Source of the DNA: Gorsachius magnificus
Taxonomy: Eukaryota > Chordata > Aves > Pelecaniformes > Ardeidae
Length of the DNA stretch: 64,000 bases
Direction: 5' to 3'
NCBI GenBank assembly: GCA_034008185.1
Contig: CM067082.1
Span: 8,540,984 to 8,604,983, forward strand
Shown: piece by piece, positions 11,198 to 22,967 of the stretch
Layout of the letters: every line of letters begins with the position of its first letter
Position numbering within the stretch: position 1 is the first letter of the stretch
The notes under the pieces: model-generated
Database searches by the model: none
What the model saw: the letters and a program-made list of their open reading frames with translations, nothing else
What the model was told of the DNA's origin: nothing
Program-made: the position numbers and the translations under genes

Positions 11198-11966
11198 CAC
11201 ACCAGAAGGATGGGATGTCATCCAGAGAGACCTGGACAGGCTGGAGAAGTGGGCCTTTGTGAACCTCGTGAGGTTCAACAAGGCCAAGTGCAAGGTCCTG
11301 CACCTGGGTCGGGGTAACCCCCAGTATCAGTACAGGCTGGGGGAAGAAAGGATCGAGAGCAGCCCTGCCAAGAGGGACTTGGGGGTGCTGGTGGATGAAA
11401 AGCTGGACATGAGCCAGCAATGTGCACTGGCAGCCCAGAAGGCCAACCTTACCCTGGGCTGCATCAGAAGAAGCGTGGCCAGCAGGTCGAGGGAGGGGAT
11501 TCTGCCCCTCTACTCTGCTCTGGTGAGACCTCACCTGGAGTACTGCGTCCAGCTCTGGAGCCCTCAGCACAAGAAGGACATGGACCTGTTGGAGCGGGTC
11601 CAGAGGAGGGCTACAAAAATGATCCGAGGGCTGGAGCACCTCTCCTATGAGGACAGGCTGAGAGAGTTGGGCTTGTTCAGCCTGGAGAAGAGAAGGCTGT
11701 GGGGAGACCTGATTGCGGCCTTTCAGTACCTAAAGGGGGCCTATAGGAAAGATGGGGAAAATCTTTTTAGTAGGGCCAGCTGTGACAGGAGAAGGGGTAA
11801 TGGTTTTAAACTGAAGCAGGGTAGGTTTAGACTGGATATAAGGAGGAAATTCTTTACAATGAGGGTGGTGAAACACTGGAACGGGTTGCCCAGAGAGGTG
11901 GTGGAGGCCCCATCCCTGGGAACATTTAAGGCCAGGTTGGATGGGGCTCTGAGCAACCTGATCTAG
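11198..11966 (+). pseudogene. CR1 ORF2 RT C-terminal region, 256 codons open
   Basis: This is the thumb and C-terminal region of the CR1 reverse transcriptase, without the catalytic FADD part. Landmarks are R-F-N-K-A-K-C near 11272, L-G-V-L-V-D-E-K-L near 11380, [15 protein letters not shown] near 11505, M-I-R-G-L-E-H-L near 11620, F-S-L-E-K-R near 11680, and [10 protein letters not shown] near 11880. The frame is uninterrupted to the stop and is open upstream through non-CR1 DNA to 10767. The extended 399-codon ORF is an accident of rearrangement, discussed in the findings. It has no catalytic activity on its own. Confidence 0.92.
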
Positions 11967-12061
11967 TTAGTGGTGTCCCTGCTCCCTGCAGGGGGGTTGG
12001 ACTAGATGACTTCTAGGGGTCCCTTCCAACCCAAAACATTCTATGTTTCTATGATTCTATG
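11198..12061 (+). mobile_element. CR1 LINE, 3' part (RT C-terminus and 3' tail)
   Basis: CR1 homology starts at the codons Thr-Pro-Glu-Gly-Trp-Asp and runs through the RT C-terminus to a stop near 11966, then the short 3' UTR (GGGGGGTTGGACTAGATGAC) and the tail at about 12039-12061 with ATTCTATG-type units. It starts where the inverted minus-strand piece stops on the CR1 map. It is very close to the copies at 35726 and 38193. No clear target-site duplication is seen, which is usual for CR1. Confidence 0.97.
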
Positions 12062-13576
12062 TGAGTTTGGGCATGCATCTTTGGCCATAGTTTTGGAGTT
12101 TGGCATTTGAACATCACATAAGTCTCTTCTTAGACTCTGAAGGACCATTTGTTATTCAGCTGTAATCAGCCTGCCAAAAGAAAACTCCAGTCCACAACAG
12201 GTAGCAATATTCCATAACACTAAGCATCAAGTTAAAAACAAACAACAGAAATAATTTATTTTAGTAGATGTTTGCAAATTTAATCCAGTTGCCAATCATC
12301 CAGTGAACTTCAACCTTACCTTGAAATTATCAGCACTTTTCTGCAATGATAATTTTTGCTAAGAAAGTTGCCTTGAACCACTTAAATACCAGGTGATGGC
12401 TGAAAATGGCTGTTTAACATTCTAAAGAGGTATTTTCTTATGAGTGAGCTTTGCAAGAGAAAGCAGTCCCCTCTTAAGACTCTCTGAGATCCGTTCTTCT
12501 TGAGATCAGAAATGTCATTGTAGACAGCACTTCCTCTTAGCCTAATTGGTAAAGGTTTTCATATTTAGTCAATAATTCATAGAGCTAAGTAAAATGTATA
12601 GTATGAATTTTATATAAATTCATAATTAAAAGATTATGAGGTCCTTTCCTGAGCTAGCTCTCTGCTGATGCACAGTTGCCCTGACACAGATCTGTGTTTT
12701 CTGCTTTCAGAGTTTGCTTGGCCAAGGTGTCTCTGTAATGCCCCATTGTACGAGGCAAGCGTTGCGTTTCTCGAGTGAGGATACCCTGCATCCTAAAATG
12801 CTGTTGGTACAAGGAGACATCAGAGTTCAGTCCAAAATCTGATGGGGTTTAGCATGTATTTTTTAGGCAAGTGTTGATATTTTGAAATGTCAGTGACAAG
12901 TGAATTACTAAAGGAGGGTAAATTGCTTAGTAAACGACACAGAGCAGGATGAAACAAATCTGTGAGTCAGGAAGCCAGGACAGAAATCTATCTTTATTAG
13001 TAAAACAGTATTTGTAACTTTAAAAGGCAGAGCTTCATCTGGAGACTGTGTTTCCAAAAGGCTGGGAAGAGCAACACATATACCTGGGATCAGCTGCTCT
13101 GTTAAAATAAAACACTTTCCTTTTCAAAGACTATTTGAACAACAAAAATAATTACAAGGTTCATAGTCTGCAACTAGTTCTGGAGATCACTGCTTCTATT
13201 ACACATCTGAGAAACCTAAAATGCCCAGAAATACACATTTTTTTTTCCAACTGTATCATGCTCTCTAATATCATCTCCCTGCAAGTCTTTTTTCACTTGT
13301 GGACTTGAACTATAACAGTTACAGCAACACTATCACTAAAAAGAGATAAAATCACATGGAATTGCATGAATAACTTGCATAGATCAAGTATCCCCTCGGG
13401 CACAGCAGCTGGCCATCTGTGGTTCCAGGAAAAAAAAAGAAAAAGAACATTTTATTCTTCCTATTTTCTGTAGAAACTGAATCCCCAGTGAGAGCAACAT
13501 AGCATCTATCCACATGCTCTGTGCACAGTGAGTGTCGTGACTTCCTATGAGGAGTTTGCAATATACAGGAATGGAA
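12062..13576. other. Unique AT-rich DNA, nothing recognised
   Basis: I see no gene, RNA or transposon here. ORFs are short and without motifs. Confidence 0.6.
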
Positions 13577-13581
13577 GTGGT
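13577..13581. repeat. Target-site duplication, left copy (GTGGT)
   Basis: GTGGT directly precedes the TGTATTGGG start of the LTR and is repeated exactly at 14573-14577 after its CA end. A 5-bp duplication fits ERVL-type integration. Confidence 0.9.
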
Positions 13582-13674
13582 TGTATTGGGTTTGTGTAGC
13601 AAGGTCTTGGTAGTGGGAGGGCTACAGGGGTGGCTTCTGTGAGAACCTGCTAGAAGTTTTCCCTGTGTCCGCCG

Positions 13675-13701
13675 CTGGCCAAGGCCAAGGCCAAGGCCAA
13701 G
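13675..13701. repeat. CCAAGG hexamer repeat inside the LTR
   Basis: About four tandem copies of a GGCCAA/CCAAGG unit lie immediately before the CCAAT box. This is a small minisatellite-like expansion, probably specific to this copy or subfamily. Confidence 0.85.
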
Positions 13702-13745
13702 CCAATCAGCAAGGGTGGAAGCGCCTCTGTGATAACATATTTAAG
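13702..13745 (+). promoter_or_regulatory. LTR core promoter: CCAAT box and TATA-like element
   Basis: GCCAATCAG (13701-13709) is followed about 30 bp later by ATATTTAAG (13737-13745), a plausible TATA box for an LTR U3 promoter. The start site would be expected about 25-30 bp further on, near 13770. Activity is not shown by the sequence. Confidence 0.6.
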
Positions 13746-14381
13746 AAGGAAAAAAACCCTGCTGTGGCTCAGTAGCTGGAGAAAGAAGCAAAGTGAGAAG
13801 ATGTGAGAGAAAACAGCCCTGCAGACACCAAGGTCAGTGAAGAAGGAGGGGGAGGAGGTGCTCCAGGTGCTGGAGCAGAGATTCCCCTGCAGCCTGTGGT
13901 GAAGACCATGGTGGGGCAGGCTGTCCCCCTGTAGCCCATGAAGGCCACCCATGGAACAGATGTCCACCTGTAGCCCGTGGAGGACCCCATGCCAGAGCGG
14001 GGGGATGCCCAAAGGAAGGAAGCTGTGACCCTGTGGGAAGCCTGCGCCAGATCAGGTTCATGGCAAGACTTTGTGGACCTGTGGGGGAGGAGCCCATGCT
14101 GGGGCAGGTTTGCTGGCAGGACCTGTGACCCCGCAGGAGACCCAAGCTGGAGCAGTCTGCTTCTGAGGGACTGCACACGGTGGAAGAGTTCTTTCCTGAG
14201 GAGGAAGAAGCGTCAGAGACAACATGTGATGAACTGACCCCAACCCCCATTCCCATCCCCCTGCTGGGGTAAGTACGTAGAGAAAATTGGGAGTGAAGTT
14301 GAGCCTGGGAAGAAGGAAGGGGTGGGGGGAAGATGTTTTAAGATTCAGTAGTTTTTCTCCTCTCCTCTGATTTTGATTGGT

Positions 14382-14387
14382 AATAAA
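14382..14387 (+). terminator. LTR polyadenylation signal AATAAA
   Basis: AATAAA lies about 185 bp before the LTR end, followed by a T/G-rich stretch (CTCTTTTGTCTGTG, about 14412-14426). This is the expected arrangement for the R/U5 border of an LTR. Confidence 0.7.
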
Positions 14388-14572
14388 TTAAATTAATTTC
14401 ACCAAGCTGAGTCTCTTTTGTCTGTGACTGTAACTGGTGAATGATCTCTCCCTGTCCTTATCTTGACCCATGAGCCTTTTGATCTACCTTTCTCTCCCTG
14501 TCTGGTTAAAGAGGGGAGTGATAGAGCAGCTTTGCTGGGCACCTGGAATCCAGCCAGGGCCAACCCATCACA

Positions 14573-14577
14573 GTGGT
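14573..14577. repeat. Target-site duplication, right copy (GTGGT)
   Basis: This is an exact match to 13577-13581, directly after the CA terminus of the LTR. Confidence 0.9.
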
Positions 14578-15975
14578 AAAAAGGAAATGGTATCTTCTGT
14601 CATTGAACAGATAGTCCCACCAAAAGACGTGCCTGAGACTTCATAAGATGTCTGTAGCACATCCAGGAATTGCTCTATATTTATTGCAGTGACAGGCCAC
14701 AATGTTATCCAACCTTTTCCGGGCTGAATTAATACAGAAGCATCTGAATGAGAAATTAGTGCAGTATGTTGATTCTGCAACTTCAGCTAGAGATTTTTCA
14801 TTTCTTTGTTTGCTTTTTCTTACTGCGTTAAGACCATGCTAAGGATGGAGGAAAATATTACAGAAAGCATTCATTGCATTTCAAGGCGTAAGAAAAACAT
14901 TGGTAATACTTTCATTGCCTAGACGCAAAATGAATCTCAAAGCAATTAGAGGACAATAACAATTTTAAATTAAAATGTGTACAGTGTACAAATTGATTTT
15001 GCTAAAGGCAAGCATAATGGCAAAAAGACTACTACTGGCAAAGGAGCTTTGAATATTTACATCAAGTTTATTTCTTTATAGAGATTCCTAGAAAAAGCCA
15101 AGAAACCCTGGCTCTTGTGTTTATACTACAGAGTTTTTCCACGATTGCTTGCTTAGTCTGCATATCCTTAGATGAAGATGCAACATCTCATTTTATCCAT
15201 GCATTTTTTACTTTTCTCCTCCTGCTAATGTTTGAAATGGGGGGCTGAGAAGAGGAATAGTGTTTTTACAGAGACATGTTAATCAATCTTCTGTTCCAGA
15301 AACAGCTTTTCAGCACCGACTACAGCTACTGTATGAAACAGTATATACGGTAAGGCCCTTGAATATTGCAACCAGAAGCTTAAGCACATCCTGTTGTCTG
15401 CCACAGGAGGGTCCTAGCAAATACTGAGAATACGCACAAAAGGCACAACTTCAGGCCAGTGTTCCTGAACTTCCATGGAGCAAGGAGCATCCATGTAAGC
15501 ACTCATGCTGGAGGCTGAATTGTATTCTTGGTTGGGAGAAGCCATGGAGAGCTCCCACAGGGCAGTGTCTGTGCCAAATAACCCTGGTTAAGCTCCTGCG
15601 CATCACTGATAAATGTTCTGTTAGACACTAAACTGTTTTCCTGAACAGTTGAAGGACACTACCATGTTGCATTTAATCTCACAACAGTTTTGGAGTTCAC
15701 CTTCCTTTCCTTCTTGTTGTGCTGTTATTTACTTTTCCTTTATCTCATGCATCTGATTAAAAGTATCCTGAGACCCAAGAAGTTGATCAGACTGTCTGGT
15801 TTTGATAGTGCTTTCTTTGGTACCTGACACACCCAAGAAATCAATACAGAGACTTGACTGAGATGTGTTATAGGACTCCACTGTAAGAGACTAAAGAATG
15901 AGTAGAGCAATCTCTGAGTACCATTCATGTTACGCTGCTTTGTGGGGGTATAGAAAATCTAGTTAAAAGAAATCC

Positions 15976-15991
15976 TTTTTTTTTTTTTTTT
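15976..15991. repeat. Poly-T tract (16 T)
   Basis: Uninterrupted T run. No element attached to it is recognisable, so it is not called as a retrotransposon tail. Confidence 0.85.
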
Positions 15992-18900
15992 ACCATTGCA
16001 GTGCCAGGAGATAGGTCTCTGGGCAAAGAAAATCTCTGGCCTCATCCAGGAAATCCTCTTTCTTTAGAAATGCAAAACATATGAGGATTTGAAGGCAAGG
16101 AAAACTATCAATTCTAAATTTATTTTCCCCACGCATCACTATTAAATTAAATATATCAATGTATTGCTTAATTTTATGACTTTTTAAGTACATTTGAGCA
16201 TTACAATCCCTGTAAACCTCTACTGAAACTATTTTTGCAGAGACAACCCTTTACCTGAATTGCTGGGTTCTAGTACAGGGAGCCTTTTACATTCAAAGAA
16301 ATATATAGTGACAATAAAGCATGTGAGAATGGCCACATCTCCAGGGAAGATAGGTTTGATAGCCACATTTTTTCATCACTATTGTTATCCATTAGTCCTT
16401 AAGTGAACTGAGCTGTGGAAGAAGGAGTTGGAAAATGGGCATGCTTGTATCTTATTTTAGCAGTGTTAGGAGTTCCTTAGTTCAGGAGAAAAGCAGGAAC
16501 TGACTAAATGGATATCCATTGGGCGTTTTAGTACTGATAGTGGGAAGAAGTATATACAGTTATGTGTTAATCCGGGGGCTATATTAAATAAGAAAAAAAT
16601 CCTCTGGAAAAACAGTGTTGTGGTGAAAATGCTTGCTCTCCTGCCACCTCTACATCTGTGGATGTAGGAAGCTTCTGACAGAAGAAGCATATTTCATTTT
16701 TCTATTAAAATTCATTACTATATAGATAACAGAACCTTTCAATTCAAGGAGTAATGTACATGATAACAGTATTTTTTTTTAACCAGGTAGAATGACAATT
16801 TCACAGAAAATAACAATAAAATACATAAATACATGTCAACAGTCAATAATTAAAATAGCCATAAGCCCCACAACTCTCAAAGTCCTGGATAATACCCAGC
16901 ACCTGAAGGCAGCTATTGCACATTTTGAAAGTCTAACAGTGAAGTCTTACTACAACAGCAGACATCCCTATGAACAGACCACAATTTCTTTTCAAGATAT
17001 TTCTTCCACAGCGATCTGTGAGTGCCTTTCTCTCTGCACCCTCACCACTGCAGCTGTGAAGCCACAGGGTCACTGTCAAGAGGTTAACTGAGGCCTCATG
17101 GCTGCCAAGTGCCAAAGTAGCAGGTAGCTCGGTATCTCTCTCTGCATTATCCCTTTTTGATTGTGCTGGGAGAAGGATGTTTTTTTCCTAGTTGCTGTGA
17201 AATGTTGATTTTGCATTGAAAGGGGATGTGTCCTCCTCTGAAAAGTACGTTGTTCGCTCACATTTGGCCTTTTGCAACTATTACATGAAAACCAACACTG
17301 GGAAAAGTCAGAGACATTTTATGAGCCCAGCTGGGAAGAAACACCAAGCAAGTGTTGTTTTTTCTGTTGGTTTGTTTTGTTTTTGTTTTTTTTTTTTTTG
17401 AGAGCTATTGTGAACAAGGAACCATCTAGGTCAGAAAGAACAGTACAGCAGTAAAATCATTCCACATTACTTTTTTTTTGTATTGGCTTACATTTCATTT
17501 CAGCTCCTCTACATATAGCATATGGACTTTGTCTGCAGTCCTGGATGTCTTCTGATCTCATGCATGCTCTCCCTCTTGTGTTTGCTTGTAATTTTTCACT
17601 GGATCAATTGATCTCAAATTTCTGTATCTGTGATGCATTTATGTCCAACACATGATACCTAAATCTGTGGAGAAACTTAAACATGTAGGCCTTCTGTCAA
17701 TTTATTGGGAATAACAGATTTTTTTTCTCTTGCTTTTCTCCTTCATCCTCCACTCCTTTATTTCTTCATTCTGCTCACAAAATTGGGGGAATAAACTGAT
17801 ATCTCAGAAAATTATGGGAGATTTGAGGTTATATCCTCAGCTGGTGTAACTTATGATGGCTTACTGGGTTCTACATCAACAGGGAAACTCATTGTTGGGT
17901 TTCCCAGACAACATTTCCTGTTTCTGTAAATGGATCACATATTTTAGAGACAGGCAATCTGAATCACCATAACAAACAAGGCAAAAGACATGGCATCTGT
18001 TGACTTTTTACCACCGCACAGCTATGTACTCTGTGTTCAAGACTATCAGATCCAAACTCTCCGTGCGTTCAGCCTGGCTGTAGCATTTTACGTTGTCTCC
18101 ATGTAGGTAAAGATGACACCCTAACGAGTCAAAGAAGCTGGTTCAGAAAATTAATTTATTTATTGTTTCTATTCAAGCAGCAGGGATTATTGAGTTAACA
18201 CTAAAGGACATTCCATTCCATAAGGACAATGCATCTTATCTTACATTTTGGAAATGAATATGAAAACTGTGCTCATGTTTTATAGCAGACACTTGTAAAT
18301 GCACTTTTCAATTTGTGGCTTTTTCTGTACAAATGGGTGTTAATTGGCATTTCCTAAGAATCGATTCAATCTGGTAAAATTGCAACTGAAAGATGATTAT
18401 ATTAGCAGAAAAACAGCTAGTTTTGTTGTAAAAGTGCTCTACCCAGTCACCCCACTATTATCAGAGCTGCAAATCATCCTTTAAAAGGTCTGGGAAGTTA
18501 TAGCATACCATGAGGAACAGGGTGTAATCCTAGCAGTCTGCCACTCTGTGAGTGCGATTTAGCATTAATGTTCACTTTATTCACTGCAAAAGGTACCTCC
18601 CTGGGTAGGGTTGTGGGCTCTTTTAGCAGAAATGGGAACCATTACAAAACCGCCTGTCTCTGAGGACGTTTCTGCAGCACTGATAAAGAAGTGATGCTGT
18701 TGTTCCCCAGCTGGGTTTGAGCTGTGATGCTGAATAAAAGGAAATGTAACATGAGCAGTGGCTAGAGATCCTCTCATGAAGAGAAAAAGAATAAATAGGA
18801 ATTTTTCCCTCTAGGGCCCACAAAGCTCTTGTTTGAAACAAATGTATACCCCACACAGGTCCCTAGGGTCATCATGTCTTTATGCTCTGACATTAAGAAA

Positions 18901-21900
18901 TGTAGAGTTAAGCTGAAAGGCGCTTGGCACAGGGCAGTGCAATAATAAGACTAAGCAGGATACTGCTTTCACCCTGGGTCATCATCTGAGCTGCTCTATA
19001 CAGCCTGAACCTGGCTTCCTCTGGTGGAACATTGAACTGGTCATTAAACATTGATTTTATTTTTTCAGTGGGACAGACAATCCCTAATCACTTTAGGCTT
19101 GGTACCGCTGTGTACAGTAATAGCTCATCTACTGTAAAGGCAGGTTTTGCCTTAGGCAAAAGTGATATACAGAGTCCTGGGACCTGTTTCAGCAGTGGGT
19201 AAATGTCATGGTAGAGGAATCAATGTAGAGCAAATGAGTTAACGCTGTTCGACCTTGATCAGATCCACCAACACATTTTCTTATGGAGGTTTCCCAGAGA
19301 CTCTTGACTTTCAGGATAGCTTGCATTTTCCAGGCTGTTTTCTCCAAGGCTAAGTAATTGCCAGTGTTCTGGGGTAAGCCCAGACATTGATCTGGGTCTA
19401 GCTCAAGCTGATTTCCTTCAACTTCTCTTATTATTTCCAGAAATGCATGCAGATCCTCACCTCAGAACCCTCTTTACTAGATGCCCACTAAATCTGACTG
19501 CCATGTTTCCCCGCCAGGAAAGCACAGGCTGATCGCCCTTCCAGGATTACACATAAATCCCTACCCTATCCTCAGTGTGAGCCTTGGAGGTGGGAGAGGT
19601 GTAGGAACATTTTGGGAATCTTAAAGGGTTTAGATGTGAGGTGGATGTTTAGTGCTTTACCGAGCATCTCCTAAGATATGCAAACCAAATCTTTAGGGTC
19701 TACTAATGTAATGATCATAAGCACCTGCTGGGTTCCAGGTGCCCCCAAAGTTCAGCAGCAGGCACAGAGAAGGCTGGTAAATCTACATTTGGAAGTGACA
19801 GTGATCTAAGTTCTGTCCAGAGCATCAGCCTTCAAAATGGGCTTGGAAACAGAGCTCCCTTTAAATGGGTGGGAATTCAGATGCTGAAAAACTTCTGAGG
19901 ACCACTGCATGAAAATGAAAGTTGCCACATCCTTCACTGCATATGTGTCTGCAGTTTCATGCCAGAAATAACCTGTAAAAAGCCATTTTCATTCAACTCT
20001 AGCTGAACTTAGGAGCAATGGGGGGTGCTGAGTGCCTCAGGGTACTGAACACAAAGATCACTGAGAGGTAAATGCACGTATATCTTTCTGCAGCATGAAC
20101 TTGATGTGTCTGTGCATTCATTCAACAACAGCACTCCCCTGATTTTAGTGGTGCAAGATCACATCCTTACACCTATCGCCTTGAGAAGATGTGAAAGGAC
20201 AGCCAGAGATGTTCTTATTTTTCCTGCAGAAAAGAATACTCAGGTACAAAAGGCAATAAATAAGGAGGATTAAAGTTAAAAGCATAAAAGAAATACTGAA
20301 AAGATATCATATCCCAGACCTGTGCATACAGAATAACATTTCAGATTGCATCAAACAGTGCAGGAAGACTGTCCTGTAGCTCATTAGCCTGGCTTGGTGT
20401 TGACTGTGGAGAGCTCTTTACATATGTAATTTAATGTAATATTGATTTTTCCTATGTGAGTTTCATTATTTGTGAGCTCTCCTAAGATGAGCAAGTGTGA
20501 TGGAGAAATGGAATTTTTCTGTTGACTGGCATTAACACTTTACTGTCCCCCACACTGTTGTGTGCGTAGCACAGAGCTGCAGTGAAATGCAACCAGCACG
20601 AGAACAGCACCTTGCTCATAAGCATGGTTGTGTTCCATGCAACATTTCACGTCTCCCTGGGGCTGCACAAACATTCCCATTTTCATTCTCCCTGCCCCAG
20701 GGAGAGAGGGAAGGTCTGTGCACACTTCACAGGTTGAGGAGAGTGGATTGACAGATAGAGAGCAAGCTGCAATAAACTGGTGGCAGAGCTGGCTCCAAAG
20801 TACAGGGTTTTCTGATGAAAACTCACATCCTGCTTTGCTCCAAGGATGTGGACTAGGACAGGAAGGAGCAGATATTTCTAAAAAACAAGAGAGAGACTGT
20901 CTTTAAAATCTGAGCTTGTCAAACTACATTAGTTGAACAGAGCAAGGCCCAGAGCCCAGTGGCTGGACGGGGAGGGATTCAGAAACCAGTTGTTGCTCCT
21001 CTCCTTGGTTTAAGTCCAGTTTTCATTCCCCTGGCTTTTCATCAAGTTTAGCTGTGAGAATCCCAGGGTAGGAGAAGGGAAATCAGGTATACTCCAGCAG
21101 ATATAATTATTTTTACTCTTTGACGTGCCAGTTTTCTCCCACCTACATGGTATACTGGGAGAAATAATGCTGGCAGCTCAGATACTGTATTCTTATGTTA
21201 TTTGTACTATATTTATTTTTATTTAACCTGATCCTGGAAAAAAAATGCTACCAAAAAGGATGTGATCCTATTTAAAATAGAGGGATAGTTTGAGAAATGA
21301 ATTTTAACAGTCTTACCAAGTGTACAGGAACAAAGCTGAGATGGCCATCTTGCAAAGATTTTAATGCATTCTTAATTTTATTCACATGACCAGACCCACT
21401 GCAAGCAACACATCAACAGAATTGTGATCAAGGTGCCAACAGAAATAAATGACACCCAGCCCACCCCCTGATCTGTACCCTATTGCCTCGCAGCCCTGTG
21501 GGAAAGCAGTTGCCATGTACCTGCATGGCTGCCCGAATTCCCTGTGCCCCTAGATCCAACAAGGGTTCGAGCATGTGGATGACCACTCAGGAAACATGCT
21601 TATCTTGGTTTTCTGATCATACCTTTCATTTGGCTGCTCAGGGACTCTATTGTCTGAGAGCTTCAATAGAATCTGCTGGGCCAGATTATTTTCTTTGAAT
21701 TTCAACAAATTAAATGCCTGTATTATTTCTCTGTCTAAGTGAAATCAGTTTTGTGTGTTTGTGCTTTTTTTTTTTAATCAAGTAGTGATTGAGAAGTGGA
21801 ATAAAAAGGGGGAGTTAGGGTCATATAAAAGTAGCTTTCATATTCTGAGTGAAGACAGATGTAATGCCATTACTTTTTGTGAGGAATTGGGATGGCTAGA

Positions 21901-22954
21901 AATTGGATGGCTTTTAATTTTGTTTTTCAGTACTTCCTTCAGTGTTAAGTTAATTAACTGGAAGGTGGCCAGATAACTTGGAGTCTTTACAATGTTTGGG
22001 GAGTTTTGCATAAAGAGAGACAAGCCCACTACTTGGTGAAATAATTAGATTAGCCTGAATGATTTAAAGCTTTTGGAGGAGGAGTTGTATAAGTGTTCTG
22101 TGTGCAATGCTAAATCTCTTCTTGATTTATAACCGGGACTTACTGAGGCCCCTGAAAAACAGAACTTGTCTATCAGACACTGCTCTGAGAAGTTCACAAA
22201 CCAAACAGAAAGTACAAAAGGAAGCAGAGAGAGCTGCCAGTGGTTACCCAGAAGCAGGGTAGATCCCAACAGTGACTAGAGCTCAGGTGTCTGGGTGCCC
22301 ATGTGTTACAGATTCTCTTTCTGACCCACTCAGATGCACAGACCAGCAGAGAAGACACCAGTAACAGCCCCAGTGCTGTGTCTGAGGTTCTGGTGCTGCT
22401 CAAGTCATGCCTGTCATGGTGGATGCTGTCAGATGATAGCCTTCCTGGGACATGTCTTGCTGAGCTCCCGGTCCAGATGAGCAAGGGCTGCTAGTCAAGT
22501 CTTGCCTAGCAGGGGGCCTGGCCTCTCTCTGGCATATTGACATATGGGATAGGGCTTTGGCATACTGGTGCCCTCTTTCATCATGGAAGAGTAACTCGTC
22601 ATGTAATGGTTTCCTCTCAGGATAAACTGGGTCTTCTCTGAAGATGCAGGATGTGGCTCTAAACTTATGACAAAGTTGACACAGGATATCAGATACCAGT
22701 GAGTATCCAATGGATTTATTCATATAAAGACAGCTTTATCTGAGGGTGATTAATTCTTCCAGGAGGTGGTCCATCCATGGTTGCCTTAGTGAGTGGACTT
22801 CCATCTGATATCCCAGTCAATGACGCTGCTTTACCAGAGAGACCAGTGATGTGGAGCAGTGACAGAATCTGTGCATGTGACACCCCACCCACAGTAAAAG
22901 GAAATGCTTGGAAAAAAGTGACCTGCCACATCTAAAAGGCTTTGGAAATACCAA

Positions 22955-22967
22955 TGTGTGTGTGTGT
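22955..22967. repeat. Short GT dinucleotide run
   Basis: About six TG units. It is short and probably only weakly variable. Confidence 0.8.

Larger units (their letters stand above)
13582..14572 (+). mobile_element. Solo LTR of an ERVL-like endogenous retrovirus
   Basis: A 991-bp LTR starts with TGTATTGGGTT and ends with AACCCATCACA. The ends are imperfect inverted repeats with the canonical TG...CA termini. It is flanked by perfect 5-bp duplications (GTGGT). It contains a CCAAT box at 13702-13706, a TATA-like AT stretch at 13737-13745, a strong splice-donor-like GGTAAGT at 14268-14274, and AATAAA at 14382-14387. No internal gag, pol or env sequence lies nearby, so this is a solo LTR left by recombination between two LTRs. 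The start and end match an LTR type that I recognise as common in birds. I did not name a subfamily because that needs a database comparison. Confidence 0.93.

Noticed and set aside
11175..11639. Minus-strand ORF over the CR1 3' part, and equivalents at 35577-35870, 38028-38690 and 57691-58002
   Set aside because: All are antisense shadows of the CR1 RT C-terminus, repeated in each copy.
8790..12061. Twin priming as the sole cause of the opposed CR1 pieces
   Set aside because: It explains the matching breakpoints but not the 190-bp non-CR1 spacer. It is kept only as a secondary possibility if the spacer proves to be inserted later.
13650..14256. Several overlapping ORFs of 120-140 codons
   Set aside because: They lie inside the solo LTR, on both strands and in several frames, and reflect its GC-richer sequence only.
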